A stretch of DNA of 64,000 nucleotides from Phycisphaeraceae bacterium. GTDB taxonomy: Bacteria; Planctomycetota; Phycisphaerae; Phycisphaerales; UBA1924. Below are positions 9,367-18,498 of the stretch, one piece after another; the stretch's first letter is position 1, and the number at the start of each line of letters is the position of its first letter. Location: assembly GCA_020639155.1 (NCBI GenBank), contig JACKHF010000002.1, positions 248,001-312,000 on the forward strand, in the 5' to 3' direction. The translations under genes and the position numbers were made by a program. The notes beneath the pieces were generated by a model. The model was not told where the DNA came from, searched no databases, and saw only the letters and a list, made by a program, of their open reading frames with translations.

Positions 9367-11241
9367 TTATCCCGCAGAAGCCGGGTCGGTGTTCTGTTCC
9401 TTCAATGTGTTCTCGGGAGGGTATCGACCAAACTTCACTTCAACCCAGTCTGGAAGACACAACATGATGTCGGGCAGGATCTCACTCAACAGACCTTCCG
9501 CTGCTTCGACTAGATCATCTTCTGTCTGAATACCGCGCGTTGACGAACCGGTAACCTGAATCTTCGCGTAATAGGCATAGGTATCTGTCAGGTTGAACGC
9601 CATCAGGCGGACTTGGTCAGGTGATGCCGCTACCTGGCCGTTCGCAATAAAGAAATAACCTGCAATCACAGTTTCATCACGCTGCGCCTCTGTGAAAGAC
9701 CCCAGACGAAGCTCAATGTGCTCGGGATCAAGCGGCAAGCGAACTCGGTTGCCATTGCCAGAGCCAAAGTAGGATGTTGGCGCGGTGTAAATCCGGCCAG
9801 CCCAGTCCTCAGGGACATCGTCGTCCAGCATCCATCGAGAAATATTGAGATTCAAAGGGACATTGTGCATCGCGGTTTTCAGACCCATGCCGCCACCAAT
9901 AAAGCATCGATCCGGAACGTGGGGGACAGTGTCGATCTGTCCTGTGTAGTAGGACACATGGAGTTGTACTGCACGTTTCTCTCTGCCTTCGGGGGCATGT
10001 TTCTCTTCGTAGTTTCGGCTGACGTAGTTTTGTGTGCCCAGTTCTTCTACGACCTCAGAAGACTCAACCTGGTCAATACCGATCTGTACCCAACTTGTGG
10101 TTTCGCGCGGTATCGTACTGACGGCTTGGCCTGAAGCCGGATAAATCGGATCCTTCTGAAGCTGAATCCGCAGCGATTTCACAGTGCCGTAGAAGACGAT
10201 TCTGCTGACAAGAAGCAGGCACACAACTGTTATGGCAGCTCTGGTTGGCGGAAGTGCTCTCAGAGCCCAAGCACGCACGCTGCCTGCAGGCTTCGTTGAC
10301 TTCGTCGAATCGGCATTCGAATCGATCACAATACGATTGAGCACCCATGTAAGCCCAAAGAACAAACCCAGACCCGGGATCAGAAGCAGAATGCCAACAA
10401 TCGAATGCGCTTCGCCCTGGGCGAGCTTGTCGTTGATGAGTGATAGCAGTCCGAGTACCGTGACGCGCACGACATTCAGACCAACCGCGAGTGGTACCGA
10501 GAGTGCGATGAGTATGACACGCTGCCACCATTTCTTGCACACGATGAGTGCGACTGCTGTGCCCAGCGCAAGAAACGCAATGACCATCCGCATTCCTGAG
10601 CACGCTTCCGCAACATTGAGCGGATGAGAGATGCCGTCGCCGTCAACGAGTTCCAGTGTGTTTCCCAAACGCGATGTTGAATACCCGAAGAAAATGCCCA
10701 GTACCTCTAGCAGCATCTCCGCGCCAACTGCCGCAAACCGCTGAAGGCGGAATGTGAGAATCTCCATAGGGCGCTGGGAGATCTTTGCTGCAAACCCGAG
10801 ATATCCAATCGGTAGAAGAAGAAGTGGAAAAACACGTGGGCCATAAAGAAACAAAGCAGTACCAAGTGCTGCCAGGACGATCGCATATCCTTGGAACATG
10901 TGGTTTGAAAACCAGATCACAAATGTGATGTAGATGGCCACACTTGCAGGGATGATCGCGATTGCGGGCCAGAATACAGAACGCTGCTTCCCAGCTAACT
11001 CGCCGCGCTTGAGCCAGATCATGTATCCGGCAATGACCGGCACAAACCATGCGTGGCCCCAATCCTCGATCTGATTCAGACTGAACTGATGCTGGCGGTA
11101 CAGCCATTCCCAGAAAAGGGCGCAGAAGCAGACAAGTACAAGCACACTCGCCACAATCTGCCAGCGCAGGTGGTGTGTGGAAGCCGACGTATCACTTTGA
11201 TTCGGACCGGCAGTTTTCGCTGGCAAATCACGTGTATCCAC
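9367..11241 (-). CDS. Exosortase fused to EpsI domain
   Basis: A multi-pass membrane transpeptidase expected to cut PEP-CTERM tails and pass the proteins to the cell surface. The exosortase core is intact: catalytic Cys214 in EACSGMR, Arg259 in NVVRV and His279 in EAHSIVG, spread over about eight hydrophobic segments. After a further membrane helix (about 335-350), residues 350-610 match the exosortase-associated EpsI domain, including PHVPDRCFIGGG (440-451). EpsH and EpsI are often separate proteins, so this is a single-chain version. The start is a GTG; an AGGAGC lies about 13 nt upstream. Two candidate substrates are present in the window (28044-28763 and 42318-42905). Which named exosortase subfamily it belongs to was not decided. 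Confidence 0.92.
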   Translation of the reverse strand: MDTRDLPAKTAGPNQSDTSASTHHLRWQIVASVLVLVCFCALFWEWLYRQHQFSLNQIEDWGHAWFVPVIAGYMIWLKRGELAGKQRSVFWPAIAIIPASVAIYITFVIWFSNHMFQGYAIVLAALGTALFLYGPRVFPLLLLPIGYLGFAAKISQRPMEILTFRLQRFAAVGAEMLLEVLGIFFGYSTSRLGNTLELVDGDGISHPLNVAEACSGMRMVIAFLALGTAVALIVCKKWWQRVILIALSVPLAVGLNVVRVTVLGLLSLINDKLAQGEAHSIVGILLLIPGLGLFFGLTWVLNRIVIDSNADSTKSTKPAGSVRAWALRALPPTRAAITVVCLLLVSRIVFYGTVKSLRIQLQKDPIYPASGQAVSTIPRETTSWVQIGIDQVESSEVVEELGTQNYVSRNYEEKHAPEGREKRAVQLHVSYYTGQIDTVPHVPDRCFIGGGMGLKTAMHNVPLNLNISRWMLDDDVPEDWAGRIYTAPTSYFGSGNGNRVRLPLDPEHIELRLGSFTEAQRDETVIAGYFFIANGQVAASPDQVRLMAFNLTDTYAYYAKIQVTGSSTRGIQTEDDLVEAAEGLLSEILPDIMLCLPDWVEVKFGRYPPENTLKEQNTDPASAG

Positions 11242-11302
11242 GCTCTGTCAATGCTCCTGCCGTCTGGGATGCACCGCCCGATTCGAGCGTAGCAAACGTG
11301 TG

Positions 11303-12775
11303 TCAGTTCACACTTCGGATTGGTGGTGCTCCGAAGATGTCATTACCAAAGTTTCGGTCAAGAAGGAACCCGAAGCCATACGTAGCCCGGAATCCACTGC
11401 GGATAACTGCAAGCGGAAGTGCCAGTGCATTCGTGCCGACATTAATAATGTCGTTCGGCTTCAGATAAATATCGGGCTGTGAATGGTCAACTATTGCGCT
11501 GTAGTTCAGTAGCAGCGTTGCCTGACGATCTCCCGGCAGCATGCGTGTGATCTCAACACGTTCGGGAATCGCCAGAGAACCGAGTCCAGATCCTGATGCA
11601 ATGGCACGAACCAGAGTTAAATCAGACGCGAGAGTGAACGTACCGGGACGGTTTACCTGCCCAGTCACATACACGAATCCCTTTGCTGCCTGAGGGACAT
11701 GGATGATGTCGCCGGAACGCACGATGATGTTCACATCGGCATTGCCAGCAAGAAGTTGGTCAACAGGGACGCGAATGACACGCTGTGTAAAGAGCGAGCC
11801 ACCCACTCGTGAACGTGCCTTCTGTGTCGTGGAGGGTGTGTCACTCTGAATGCGTACCCACTTGTTGTTCAGGTATACCCACGAACCCTGACCGCCACCT
11901 GCTTGTGACGGCGTATTGGTGTTTGTTTCCGGCTCAACAAGATTGACAACAGGATCGGGTTGTGTTGCTGTCTCGGGCTGATGCTCGCGCTTTGCTCCGT
12001 TGCTCGAAAGCATACCTGGTGAACTTCCGCCACCTGTTAACTCGTCAATGAGATCTGTAATGGAGCCTTGATCATCACCAGAGGGGTTGCCAGCATCGGA
12101 AGGTGATGAGGCACGTGGTGTCAGATCTGCATCCACCAGCGGAACCTGCCGGATGACGTAGATTTCCTTTGTGTCTTCCGGGAACCAGCCAGCAGTCGCA
12201 AGCGCATCAAGGATGCGAAGATCTGCTCTTTCAAGAGGCCACTGTCCGCTTGCGCCTGTTGCACCAATCGTTGTATACAACGCCTGCCGTGGAACGCTGA
12301 CAGCCACAGATGCCAGCGGGTTACGCACCAGTGCCGTCATCGCTTCTTCGACAGCCTGCTCCACCTCAGTCAGTGTTCTGCCGTTGACATACACCTGACC
12401 CAGCGATGGAATGTTGATGTCACCATTCGGTGAGACGCGCACAGGATACACCGTGGGACCTTCACCATTCAGGTCGTATGCTGTGACATCAAGCACGTCA
12501 CCCGGACCGACTCTGTATTCTTCAACTTCGGGAAGCAGATCGTTGGCTGTGATCTCGCTGACCTCAGCAAACCCGTCATCAGGTCCTTCGATGACTGCAA
12601 GTCGTTTCAGGATTGGCTGAACCTTGGCTGTGTTTTCCCACACACCCTGGATGGATGGGTCCAAATAGCTGTCGACATTGCAGCCGACCATTGAAGCGGC
12701 CATACCTGCGAGACCGGCAAGCATGGTTGCTCGCATATATCTGCTGGTTGTCCGTTGTGTCGTGGTCTTACGCAT
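11303..12775 (-). CDS. Wza-type polysaccharide export lipoprotein with SLBB domains
   Basis: An outer-membrane/periplasmic export protein, first gene of the EPS operon. The N-terminus has basic residues, a hydrophobic stretch and a lipobox ending SMVGC (Cys about 33), so it is likely lipidated. The polysaccharide-export domain begins at YRVGPGDVLDV (about 85). Two SLBB-like segments follow, the second starting at VYVTGQVNRPGTF. Between them is a long low-complexity linker rich in Ser, Gly and Thr. At 490 aa it is longer than E. coli Wza (about 380 aa) because of that linker. ATG 12775 has a GGAGAGAACGG ribosome-binding site. The operon promoter should lie in the divergent spacer shared with lipA. 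Confidence 0.92.
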   Translation of the reverse strand: MRKTTTQRTTSRYMRATMLAGLAGMAASMVGCNVDSYLDPSIQGVWENTAKVQPILKRLAVIEGPDDGFAEVSEITANDLLPEVEEYRVGPGDVLDVTAYDLNGEGPTVYPVRVSPNGDINIPSLGQVYVNGRTLTEVEQAVEEAMTALVRNPLASVAVSVPRQALYTTIGATGASGQWPLERADLRILDALATAGWFPEDTKEIYVIRQVPLVDADLTPRASSPSDAGNPSGDDQGSITDLIDELTGGGSSPGMLSSNGAKREHQPETATQPDPVVNLVEPETNTNTPSQAGGGQGSWVYLNNKWVRIQSDTPSTTQKARSRVGGSLFTQRVIRVPVDQLLAGNADVNIIVRSGDIIHVPQAAKGFVYVTGQVNRPGTFTLASDLTLVRAIASGSGLGSLAIPERVEITRMLPGDRQATLLLNYSAIVDHSQPDIYLKPNDIINVGTNALALPLAVIRSGFRATYGFGFLLDRNFGNDIFGAPPIRSVN

Positions 12776-13161
12776 CCGTTCTCTCCGTCTGGTGGTCGAT
12801 GGAAACCAAGAAGCCAGTTTTTCGGACCTTTTCGGCTTTTGGGCCCAACTTCCATGATCGTTCGTGGGCTGCTGTCCTTGCTTTACGCTGCCTCAGACTC
12901 CCTGCCCCTTGTTCGATCATCAGAAACCCTGATCATCGATGTCCACCATTCCCCCCTGATGATGAGCGCAAATTCTGTGCGGGTCCACCCGGAGTCCGAA
13001 GGAACCTGCACATCGTGATCAATTTCTGCCATCTGGAGAGGCTCTTCTGGTTCGATTCAGCGGCGTGGTGGTTCGGAAAGTCACAAAAAAATCTTGCACA
13101 TGAATTCGCGAATACCAGCAGTTCCCGTCGAATCAGGCAGTCAGCCGAAATACCCTTGATT
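12776..13161. promoter_or_regulatory. Divergent intergenic region between EPS operon and lipA
   Basis: A 386-bp spacer that must hold the promoters of both the EPS operon (minus) and lipA (plus). No strong -35/-10 pair was found for the EPS operon. Visible structure includes the imperfect palindrome at 12913-12939 and an AAGCC/GGCTT pair near 12800-12835 that could form a weak stem in the EPS leader. On the lipA side a TACCCT at 13151-13156 lies 5 bp before the start codon. Confidence 0.4.
12913..12939. repeat. Imperfect 11-bp inverted repeat, possible operator
   Basis: TCGATCATCAG and CTGATCATCGA face each other across a 5-bp centre, with one mismatched pair. The site is roughly midway between the two divergent start codons (12775 and 13162), where a regulator of the EPS operon could bind. 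It is also a direct repeat of GATCATC, so dyad function is not certain. Confidence 0.3.
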
Positions 13162-14271
13162 ATGACTACACACGGCGCAACATCTGTCTCTCCGGCATTG
13201 CAGCGTCATCCGAAGCGGCTTGGTGGCGATCCGGTGAAGACGCTTGACAAGCCTTTGGTAAGCCTTTCATCGCAAGTTATTAACAACAACCAAACATCGA
13301 CAGTGGCACCGAAACGAAAGCCTTCGTGGCTCAAAGCCAAGGTGCCCGGTGGACCAGGCTATCAGAAGCTCAAGAAAAACATCGACGACCACAAGCTGTT
13401 TACCGTGTGTGAAGAGGCGGGCTGCCCAAACATGGGAGAGTGCTGGGCGCGCGGCGTTGCGACCATCATGATCCTTGGTGATACCTGCACCCGCGCGTGC
13501 GGTTTCTGCAATGTAAAGACAGGTCGTCCCATGACGATCGATCGCGATGAGCCCCGTCGCGTTGCAGCATCTCTGCAGCTCATGGGACTCAAGCATGTTG
13601 TCATCACGAGCGTGAACCGGGACGAACTCCCTGATGGTGGTGCTGGCATCTGGGCGCAAACAATTATGCTCTCGAAAGAAGCCTGCCCCGATATGTCCAT
13701 TGAGGTCTTGATTCCTGATTTTCTGGGTGACGCCGGTGCGCTTCAGATGGTGATCGATGCGCAGCCTCACATCATCAACCACAACCTTGAAACCGTCCGC
13801 CGCATGTACCCTGCGGTGCGTCCGAGTGCAAAGTTTGATCGCTCACTCGAACTGCTGCGTCGTGTGAAGGAACAGGGCGGTGTTGCAAAAACCGGGATCA
13901 TGGTGGGAATCGGCGAACGTGATCAGGACGTACTTGATCTGATGGACGAACTCGTCGAAACGACATCAAGACACAACGGTCCGGTGCCGAACGATCCGTG
14001 CGACATCCTGACCATCGGGCAGTATCTCCAACCAACAATGAACCACCTGCCGATTGATCGCTGGGTGCATCCGGACACATTCGCAATGTTCCGCGAAGAA
14101 GGGTTGAAGCGTGGATTGAAGGTGGTTGAGTCAGGCCCACTCGTACGCTCGTCATACCACGCGGATATCCAGGCAAATGAGCTCAGTTCGATCGAGGACG
14201 AGCGTGCACAGCAGTCCGCTCAACGCATGAGCCAACTGCTCAGCGATGCAAGATCGCGCAGCGATCCGTAA
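13162..14271 (+). CDS. lipA: Lipoyl synthase
   Basis: A radical-SAM enzyme that inserts two sulfurs into protein-bound octanoyl groups to make lipoyl cofactors, for example on glycine-cleavage H protein and 2-oxoacid dehydrogenases. The auxiliary cluster motif CX4CX5C is C83-C88-C94 and the radical-SAM CX3CX2C is C109-C113-C116. The conserved C-terminal RSSYHAD is present. The open frame runs upstream to 12613, but that part overlaps the EPS gene on the other strand, so ATG 13162 is preferred (369 aa, with a 50-residue low-complexity lead longer than usual). No ribosome-binding site is seen, and a TACCCT box 5 bp upstream would give a leaderless transcript. No lipB neighbour is present. gcvP lies 6.6 kb downstream. 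Confidence 0.95.
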   Translation: MTTHGATSVSPALQRHPKRLGGDPVKTLDKPLVSLSSQVINNNQTSTVAPKRKPSWLKAKVPGGPGYQKLKKNIDDHKLFTVCEEAGCPNMGECWARGVATIMILGDTCTRACGFCNVKTGRPMTIDRDEPRRVAASLQLMGLKHVVITSVNRDELPDGGAGIWAQTIMLSKEACPDMSIEVLIPDFLGDAGALQMVIDAQPHIINHNLETVRRMYPAVRPSAKFDRSLELLRRVKEQGGVAKTGIMVGIGERDQDVLDLMDELVETTSRHNGPVPNDPCDILTIGQYLQPTMNHLPIDRWVHPDTFAMFREEGLKRGLKVVESGPLVRSSYHADIQANELSSIEDERAQQSAQRMSQLLSDARSRSDP

Positions 14272-14303
14272 CTGCTGGAGCATATTAGAGAGGGAGGCGA
14301 GCC

Positions 14304-14984
14304 ATGCGTGTACTGAACACGATCCCGCGTTTGTGCGTGTGTGTATGCTGCATATTCACAGGTGTGTTGGTGCCGGGATGTGCGAGGCCGGTCGTTTCAC
14401 TTGTGGAGGTGATTGAACCTGCCGATTCCATTCGTGATGATGGGCTGATCGGTCAATGGGACATTGTCAAGACGGATGGCGAGACCGATCCGTTGTCGAT
14501 GCGTCTCGATATCGTTTCGTCGGAAGAGGGTGGGTATATCTGCCACACGACGGTGGAGGACTGGTCTGAGAAAGGGCAGGACCCAATCGAGTGGGACTTG
14601 CAGATATCACTCTTTGATGTTGATGGATGGACGTTCGCGGATGTGTCGCTGATTCTTGACGAGAAAAAGGATGCCGCACAAGTGTTCACAATGATCTCGT
14701 GGGCCCAGCCGATCCATCGGATTATGCGAGTGAGGCTCGAAGGCGATCGCATGAGACTGCGTCAAGCAATCGAGGATACCGATGAAGAGAAGCGCGCCCA
14801 TGGGGACTCGTCCCGAGCCTTGCGGGATGTGTCGTACCTTGGGACGGATATCTCTGTCGCGATCGGAGATACTGAATCGGACACGCTGGCGACGATTCAA
14901 ACGCTGAAATCGCAGGGCAAATATGACATCCCCGATGATGAGGACGAGATTCTCACCTTCAACCGCGTGAAAACGAACCCCTAG
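14304..14984 (+). CDS. Putative lipoprotein of unknown function
   Basis: A 226-residue protein with a signal peptide ending in a lipobox (LVPGC, Cys about 26), so it is likely tethered to a membrane. The mature part has alternating polar and hydrophobic beta-type segments and is acidic. I recognise no domain. A GGGAGGCGAG ribosome-binding site lies just before ATG 14304. It follows lipA by 32 bp, so it may be cotranscribed, but a functional link to lipoylation is not evident. Confidence 0.75.
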   Translation: MRVLNTIPRLCVCVCCIFTGVLVPGCARPVVSLVEVIEPADSIRDDGLIGQWDIVKTDGETDPLSMRLDIVSSEEGGYICHTTVEDWSEKGQDPIEWDLQISLFDVDGWTFADVSLILDEKKDAAQVFTMISWAQPIHRIMRVRLEGDRMRLRQAIEDTDEEKRAHGDSSRALRDVSYLGTDISVAIGDTESDTLATIQTLKSQGKYDIPDDEDEILTFNRVKTNP

Positions 14985-14989
14985 TTATG

Positions 14990-15007
14990 AACTCCAATGT
15001 TGGAGTT
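14990..15007 (+). repeat. 8-bp inverted repeat just after the lipoprotein gene
   Basis: AACTCCAA and TTGGAGTT are separated by 2 bp, starting 5 bp after the stop codon. It is not followed by a T-run, so it is a weak terminator at best and could equally be a protein-binding site. Confidence 0.25.
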
Positions 15008-15120
15008 GGTGTGTATTCCTGCGGACGATACGGTTGTTCCGTCGATGAAAGAAAACACTTGCCGTTGGGGTTGGCACTCACGAGACGGTATGTCTTGTCA
15101 GCAGAGCACCAGAGAGATAC

Positions 15121-16182
15121 ATGCCAGCAGAATCGCAGGTCAACCAGCAGCGGGACGGGATCGACAGTTCGGATGCGTCGCTCTACCTCCATCCGCAGAC
15201 GCTGGCTCGGCTCGGCACGTTCGAACTCCGGGCGAAGCACATCGTCGAAGGCGTGATGAGCGGGATGCATCGATCACCGATGCACGGGTTCAGTGTGGAG
15301 TTTGCGCAGCATCGCCAGTATGTCCCGGGTGACGATCTTCGTCACCTCGACTGGAAGGTGTGGGGGCGAACCGACAGATTGCATCTGAAGCAGTACCAGC
15401 AGGAAACCAATCTTGATGTCATCTGCTTGGTCGATGCGTCCGGTTCAATGGCGTACGGCTCGCGCAGCTTTGCGGATGCGTCCGGTACAAATATGGGGCA
15501 CAGCCCCGACGGTCGTGTGCTCTGGTCGAAGTTCGATCATGCCACTGCTGTTGCGGCAGCCATCAGCTATATCACACTCTCGCAGGGTGACCGCGCCGGT
15601 CTCGTTGTTTTTTCCGACAAAGTGCATGCGCTGCTGAAACGATCAAGCTCACAGACCCAGTGGAGGCAGATCGTCAGCGCGTTGTCAACTGAACCAATGA
15701 ATATCGATCCCTCGCGTGACAGTTTCGATGCACGAGCAACAAATATCGCTCGTGTGATGGAGCAGACCATGGCGACGGTGACGAACCGATCGCTTGTTGT
15801 GTTGATCAGCGATCTGTTCATGCAGCCCGAGCGGTTCAAGGCAGCTCTTGCACGCATCAAGGGGCGAGGTCACGATCTCATCCTGTTCCAGACAATTGAT
15901 CGCGCCGAGTTGACGTTCGATACCGAGATGTTCGGCGCAAAGGCGGGCAGGCCGGAGCGTTTTCTCGGATTGGAAGGCGAGGGAGCGTTGCGTGTTGATC
16001 CAAGAGCAATACGCGATGGATATTTGAAGGCCATACACGGCCATATCGACATGATCAAGCACACAGTGCTCCAGTTCGGATTTGATTACCATCTGATTGA
16101 CACATACACGTGGCTTGGTCCGACACTCGCCGCGTTTGTGGCTCGTCGAAACGCAGAGATGCGAAGGAACAAGCAGGGCTGA
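15121..16182 (+). CDS. DUF58 domain protein (VWA-like fold)
   Basis: A cytoplasmic protein of the DUF58 family, which in many bacteria works with MoxR AAA-ATPases and membrane VWA proteins. The family signature GDDLRHLDWKVWGR is at about residue 70, followed by a VWA-like strand with a metal-site motif (VDASGSM, about 105). It is the first of three genes in one direction (15121-20862). No MoxR gene is seen upstream within the window. A purine-rich AGAGAG precedes ATG 15121. Confidence 0.88.
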   Translation: MPAESQVNQQRDGIDSSDASLYLHPQTLARLGTFELRAKHIVEGVMSGMHRSPMHGFSVEFAQHRQYVPGDDLRHLDWKVWGRTDRLHLKQYQQETNLDVICLVDASGSMAYGSRSFADASGTNMGHSPDGRVLWSKFDHATAVAAAISYITLSQGDRAGLVVFSDKVHALLKRSSSQTQWRQIVSALSTEPMNIDPSRDSFDARATNIARVMEQTMATVTNRSLVVLISDLFMQPERFKAALARIKGRGHDLILFQTIDRAELTFDTEMFGAKAGRPERFLGLEGEGALRVDPRAIRDGYLKAIHGHIDMIKHTVLQFGFDYHLIDTYTWLGPTLAAFVARRNAEMRRNKQG

Positions 16183-16199
16183 ACGCAGCGCAATACGCA

Positions 16200-18470
16200 A
16201 TGAACTTTGTCCATCCCATCCTTGCGATCGCTGGTATCAGCGCAGTTGCGATTCCAATCGCGATCCATCTGCTTATGCGCAGGAAGCACAGACCGATTGC
16301 ATGGGGTGCGATGGCATTCCTGCTCGAAGCGTATCGCCAGCAGCGCAGGCGTCTGCAGATGGAGCAGTTGCTTCTGCTGCTGATCCGGTGCCTTCTGGTA
16401 CTGCTGGTTGGCCTTGCAGTTGCTCGACCGATGATCAAGTCGCTTGGCACAGAAAGCAGCGCAAATGTTGATGTGTACATCCTACTCGACAACTCGCTGA
16501 CATCGCAAACAGTGGATCCTGACACCGGCGCAACTGCCCTCGCGCAGCACATTGAGACGGCGCAGGAACTGCTGCAATCGATGGAAGCACGCACAGGTGC
16601 ATCACATCGAGCAGCGCTCGTGCTGCTTGGAGGTCCTGCAAGTGCGCCATTTCTCCCGCCCTCGTCAAGCATTGCCGAACTGCGATCTCGCATTGCGCAT
16701 ACCCGAGCAACTGAAAGCCGCGTTGATCTTGATGGCGCAATCCAGATTGTCCGTTCGTCGGTGCTTGATACACCCGATACTGATGTCATGGTCGTGTTGC
16801 TGAGCGAGTTTCGTGAAGGATCGTTTCGTCCACAGCAGGAGCTTGCGCAGCTTAAGCACGACATTGGAACTGAGCAGCATATGACGATTGTTGCGCTTGA
16901 GCCGGACCAATCTGCCCGAGCAAATAGTGCGATTGAGTCTGTCGAGTTTGTTCGAACAAATCCAGCGATCTCATCTGATGCAGAATCTGGCGCGCACGTC
17001 CGTGTGACTGCCCGGCGTTTTGGCCCGACCGTGCGCGAAGCTGCCAGTGCAACGGTTCGTGCATCAAATGAACCCCTCACTGACGATCGCTCAAGAGATG
17101 GCGTCAATGTTGACTGGCAGCCGGGTGAAACAAGTGCAACCATACTTGTTCCGGTGGAACAATCAGATGCAGGGCAATCAGGCCTGGTGTTTGTAGATAT
17201 TGCATCAGCTGGTGACACGATTGCTGCAGACAACGCAGCGCAGATGGTCGTGCCGAAGGTGGACTCGCTTCAGATTGGTCTTGTCACACCGAGAACACTC
17301 CCCGGAACAAACGCCACGTTCGACCCAGACAATCCCGCGGACTGGTTGCGCATCGCGCTTGAGCCGATGGAACAACGTGCTTCTCCCCCTGAAACGATGC
17401 GGGTACGTATTCTTGAGCCTGGATCGCTTGAGAGCGCTTTCGTGCAGACCTTTGATGCTGTGATAATCCCGGATCCAGGTCTCCTCAGTGTGAATGACTG
17501 GGAAGGGCTGCGAAGCTTTGTTGCAGAGCATCGCGGTGTTGTTGTGGTCATGCCATCAAGTGCCGGCGGTGCGCAGCTCTGGACTGATGCGTTCGATCGC
17601 GAGTTTGCAACCGGATGGACGATTGGACGTGAACCCGTCGCAGCAGCACACACACTCGCGAAGGCGCTGGTTCAGGATTCGATTGGTCAGCGACTTCTGA
17701 GTGTGCTGATACCGGAGTTTGAAACACTCTCTGCGCCCGTACATGTGAGTCAGTATCTTGAAATGCGCGTGCCCGATCGCGATATTGTGCTGGCGCTGGA
17801 TAATGATCTGCCGCTGATCACAGCGAAGATTATTTCGAACAACATAGACAACCAGTCTGCTCAGTCGGGCATGGTTGTTCTCTTCGCAGTTCCCATCTCA
17901 TTGGCATGGACAGACCTGCCCGGCAGACCAATGTTTGTTCCTCTACTTCATGAGTTGCTCCAGCAGAGCGTAACAACAGTCTCGACAGACCAGCCGTTCA
18001 TTGCTGGTCAACAGGTTGCGGTTGATCGTGTCATACGAGAGATCGAGCCGGTTGATCCATCAAACGCTGTCGAGTTTGCTCAGTCGGGGACTGCAGCAAT
18101 ATTGCGATACGCTGGTGTATACACAAAGCGGGATGCCGCTGGCGAACCCGTTGGCACAGTTGTCGTGCAATCAGACACGACTGCGAGTAACACCAATGCT
18201 GGTTCGAGCGAGCAGATTATAGAGGCAGTGGCGCCGCTGGCTGATGAGTTTATCTGGCTTCAGCACGCAGGCGAAACTGTACTTGAGTCGCAAACTGGCA
18301 GTGTGGCACCATCGCTATTGTTTGCTGCAGGTTCCCGGGGGCGCGCAGTTTGGCGCTGGCTGATTATTCTTGGGCTTGTCTTTGCAGTCATCGAACTTGT
18401 GCTTGCACGTTTGACAAGCCATGCCGGAAAATCACGTACGCAGTATGCGATGACCATCAACCCGAGCTAA
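16200..18470 (+). CDS. BatA-type membrane protein with VWA-like domain
   Basis: A membrane protein with the BatA (aerotolerance operon) N-terminal domain: two membrane helices at about residues 3-26 and 58-82 separated by a basic loop containing RRK and QQRRRLQMEQ. A periplasmic region follows with a VWA-like segment (LLDNSLTS), then a long beta-rich part, and a last helix near the C-terminus (IILGLVFAVIELVLA). The open frame extends 30 codons upstream into the DUF58 gene. ATG 16200 is preferred because the BatA domain starts at once there (756 aa). It follows the DUF58 stop by 17 bp. The partner role is inferred from the family and the gene order. Confidence 0.82.
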   Translation: MNFVHPILAIAGISAVAIPIAIHLLMRRKHRPIAWGAMAFLLEAYRQQRRRLQMEQLLLLLIRCLLVLLVGLAVARPMIKSLGTESSANVDVYILLDNSLTSQTVDPDTGATALAQHIETAQELLQSMEARTGASHRAALVLLGGPASAPFLPPSSSIAELRSRIAHTRATESRVDLDGAIQIVRSSVLDTPDTDVMVVLLSEFREGSFRPQQELAQLKHDIGTEQHMTIVALEPDQSARANSAIESVEFVRTNPAISSDAESGAHVRVTARRFGPTVREAASATVRASNEPLTDDRSRDGVNVDWQPGETSATILVPVEQSDAGQSGLVFVDIASAGDTIAADNAAQMVVPKVDSLQIGLVTPRTLPGTNATFDPDNPADWLRIALEPMEQRASPPETMRVRILEPGSLESAFVQTFDAVIIPDPGLLSVNDWEGLRSFVAEHRGVVVVMPSSAGGAQLWTDAFDREFATGWTIGREPVAAAHTLAKALVQDSIGQRLLSVLIPEFETLSAPVHVSQYLEMRVPDRDIVLALDNDLPLITAKIISNNIDNQSAQSGMVVLFAVPISLAWTDLPGRPMFVPLLHELLQQSVTTVSTDQPFIAGQQVAVDRVIREIEPVDPSNAVEFAQSGTAAILRYAGVYTKRDAAGEPVGTVVVQSDTTASNTNAGSSEQIIEAVAPLADEFIWLQHAGETVLESQTGSVAPSLLFAAGSRGRAVWRWLIILGLVFAVIELVLARLTSHAGKSRTQYAMTINPS

Positions 18471-18498
18471 GCACACGCAGGAGCAGCATTACCAATCC

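Noticed and set aside
16055..17233. A 392-codon minus-strand frame over the DUF58 and BatA genes
   Set aside because: Ser/Arg/Cys-rich composition without domains; it mirrors strong codon bias of the real plus-strand genes.
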